Assembly (NCBI GenBank): GCA_023055505.1
Contig: JALIRH010000004.1
Coordinates: forward strand, 13,697,368 to 13,761,367
DNA length: 64,000 bases
DNA from: Callipepla californica brunnescens
Taxonomy: Eukaryota > Chordata > Aves > Galliformes > Odontophoridae
Direction: 5' to 3'
A model generated the notes under the pieces. The model made no database searches, had not been told where the DNA came from, and saw only the letters and a list, made by a program, of their open reading frames with translations. This document shows, piece by piece, positions 61,721-64,000 of this stretch. Position 1 is the first letter of the stretch; each line of letters starts with the position of its first letter. The position numbers were made by a program, and so were the translations under genes.

Positions 61721-64000
61721 CACAAGTGAAGATGTCCCCTGTCTCACAAAGCCTCTTTTGTTTATAAGCTCCTACATGAGGCTTCGTCCATCTTCTTCTG
61801 CATACAGTGTTAACTTTTGTTAATCGTTGTGAGTTTTAAACGCTATTTTTTAAAAGGAAGCAATAATGGAAACCCAAATATGTATAAACATATACTGACA
61901 TGTGTGCCTTATATTTGTACTAATGAAAATTGCCTGATTTCTTTCTCATCTTCGCACTTGGCTTCTGCTGTCAGATGGGCACCTGAAGCAACCCTGTTAT
62001 GTTACTCTCTGCTCCGTAGCAAAACTCTTAAGACTTTGGTAGAGGCTGGTGCTCAGCGCTGAGTGCTGCACACAGATTTCCTAGCTGAGCACTGCAGGGC
62101 CTTCAGCATTGCCTTCTACCTCCCTCTTTCCACCACTCACGTCCCCAGCTCAACATCACTGTGCATCTCTGCCTCCTCTGTCCACGTGCCAGACACATGG
62201 GCTGGGATGGCACTGAGGCGTTCTGCAGAGGGTGCGTGTCTGGCTGCAGTCCTGTGGTGGGGAGCTTCACTGGCTTGTTCCTGATGCCAACATTGTTGTC
62301 ATCGTGAGAACACTTGGCCCCACCTCCAGAGCCCCACTTGGCTCCAGATCCACTTTTCATCTGGATCATAGCAGCTCTTCCTGTTGAGGTACGTGGTGAG
62401 ACAGTCTTGTCAAAGTGCTGTTGTTAAGAAATACCCTCTATGTTAGGGAGTTATTTTCACAGACTAAGAAAAATAGGTCCAAGTATCCTCTCTAAATATT
62501 TCTGTCTATAATACTATGTAGAGGCTCACGTATTTGCTTCCCTGACTCATCTCCACTCACTACCTTGGCAAAGGCATTGTCCATTCTATCATTATCCTGG
62601 ATAATTATGTCACGCATACCCTCACCGAAATGCTCAAACAGTAGTCTTTGTTTGGCGCTGGCAGACTGTCCCAAAACGAAGAGTTGTGGATTCAGAATTT
62701 ACTGCAGCACCACAAGGGAGAGGGATCTGTTAATGCTGCCACAATGCATCCTCGGCGGGGGGAGATAAGGAGCTCGGAGCTGGTTCACTCAGTCATGTCC
62801 CAGCAAGAGCTACGTTCCAGAAATGTTGATTCAGAAGACAGATGCTTATGAAAACAAATAGCATGCTCTCTAGCTAAGCTCTCTGATTAATCATTTTTAT
62901 TCTCTCTGCTTCCAATTTGTTTAAAGACCTTAATTTTTACACCTCAAAAATTAAATGTACGGTTTGTTTCAGCAGTGATTTCATAGTGCCTTTTCTTGCT
63001 GATTTGTAGCAGTCTCCTAATCTTTCAGCCTCCGTTATCTATTGGTGAGGGAGCTAAGAGGCTTTTCACCTTTTGGGGAGCTGTAGTTCAAAATGAAGCG
63101 GTGTTATTACTTGAACTAAAGGCATCTTCACGTGGAAATTCTTGAAGTGTGCTTTTCATAGCAAAGTTGAGGGCATGCATATTGCATAAAGCCTTTTGGA
63201 AAAGTGCTGTATTGATCTCTAGGGATTTAAATTTTCTGTTTATCCAGAAAACATAGTGTGAATAACTAAACTGAAACATGGTGCTCTGCTTCCCAAAATC
63301 CCAGTGGCACTCCTCACAACCGTGTTGAGGGAAGTGCTGCAGATGAGTAGGCAGAGCAATTTTGTGTTAGCATTTCTATGGAAATGTGCTCAGAGTGATT
63401 CACTATTACAGTTGCTTTGGTAATGGATACCATGCGGAAGACTTCTTTCACTGAGAATTGATTTGGGACTGTCAATTCCTGTGCTCTTCCCAGCAGCCAC
63501 TATATAGGTAAGTACTGTTTTCAGTAGTTCTCACCTGAGGTTAATTCATACCAGTCATCTTGCAGTAAAAAAAAATATATATATTCATTGGTAGCACAGC
63601 CTGCAACTCCTTCACGCTTAAACTATGATCATTCCTCAGAACAAAAGTGCAGGAGACTTCATCTGAGTAAGAGCAATAGTCAGTTTGGTCCAAAACAGCT
63701 TATTTCTAGAGCAGCATTCTCACAGTGTCAGTGAGTGAGTGGTCTATCACAGTTATTTGGAATACTTGCTGTTTCCTTGACAAATGCTAGTCATGTCACA
63801 GCACAGTGATGAAGAAGTATGATGTTGTTTTTGACAGCAGATTTTTCTTCTCATTTATTTGTGACAGGGTTATCTTAGAAAATGCTGTTTGCCCAACAAT
63901 GCGTTCAAATAGCTCTTCCTTGTGCAGGTTTGGAGTAGGAGAAAGAGTGTATGGTTTGTTAGTTGATACAGGTGTAACCCATGGAAGTCTTACACTTCCG
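61721..64000. other. intergenic DNA downstream of LDLRAD3
   Basis: No splice-consistent coding exon is recognised on either strand. In mammals COMMD9 lies beyond LDLRAD3 in convergent orientation. I looked for its C-terminal coding sequence on the minus strand and did not find it. A weak transposase-like reading on the minus strand near 62510-62670 is listed as a finding only. Confidence 0.6.

Noticed and set aside
61721..64000. Expected convergent neighbour COMMD9
   Set aside because: No minus-strand exon resembling a COMM domain could be found. The gene, if syntenic, lies beyond the window.
1..64000. CRISPR arrays, operons, riboswitches or other prokaryotic systems
   Set aside because: The sequence is vertebrate intronic DNA with GT-AG introns and avian repeats. 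No regularly spaced direct repeats with spacers were seen.

Overview
This is vertebrate nuclear DNA, almost certainly from chicken or a close Gallus relative. Three things point there: antisense and sense CR1 LINE tails, two Galluhop-type mariner copies, and a provirus with avian sarcoma/leukosis-type (ASLV) LTRs, leader and tRNA-Trp primer-binding site. There are no bacterial-style genes. Most of the window is intron.

One host gene dominates, LDLRAD3 (LDL receptor class A domain containing 3), on the + strand. The window carries its last four coding exons: LDL-A module 2 (1286-1411), LDL-A module 3 (4557-4691), transmembrane segment plus juxtamembrane tail (54667-55012), and the PPxY-bearing C-terminal tail with the stop codon (56569-56827). 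The start codon, signal peptide and LDL-A module 1 lie to the left of base 1. Intron phases are consistent at every junction. A 3' UTR of about 4.9 kb follows and most likely ends at the AATAAA at 61695. From about 61,720 to 64,000 I see intergenic DNA and no convincing gene.

The intron at 4692-54666 (about 50 kb) separates the ectodomain exons from the membrane exon. It holds CR1 fragments of several ages, two Galluhop copies, a tRNA-Glu-derived pseudogene (minus strand, about 25687-25758) and, in the sense orientation, a 4,633-bp ASLV-type provirus (39858-44490).

The provirus is the most interesting object. Its two 365-bp LTRs appear identical base for base, and the primer-binding site, leader, gag splice donor and polypurine tract look intact. 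The interior, however, is a mosaic: a 267-codon gag ORF cut short after the matrix/late-domain region, no recognisable pol, a piece of class-II-retrovirus-like capsid in inverted orientation, and an env-like remnant with repeated stops and a frameshift. Fresh LTRs around a decayed, scrambled interior suggest a defective element copied recently by helper-virus proteins. The bases flanking the two LTRs do not show the expected 6-bp target duplication.
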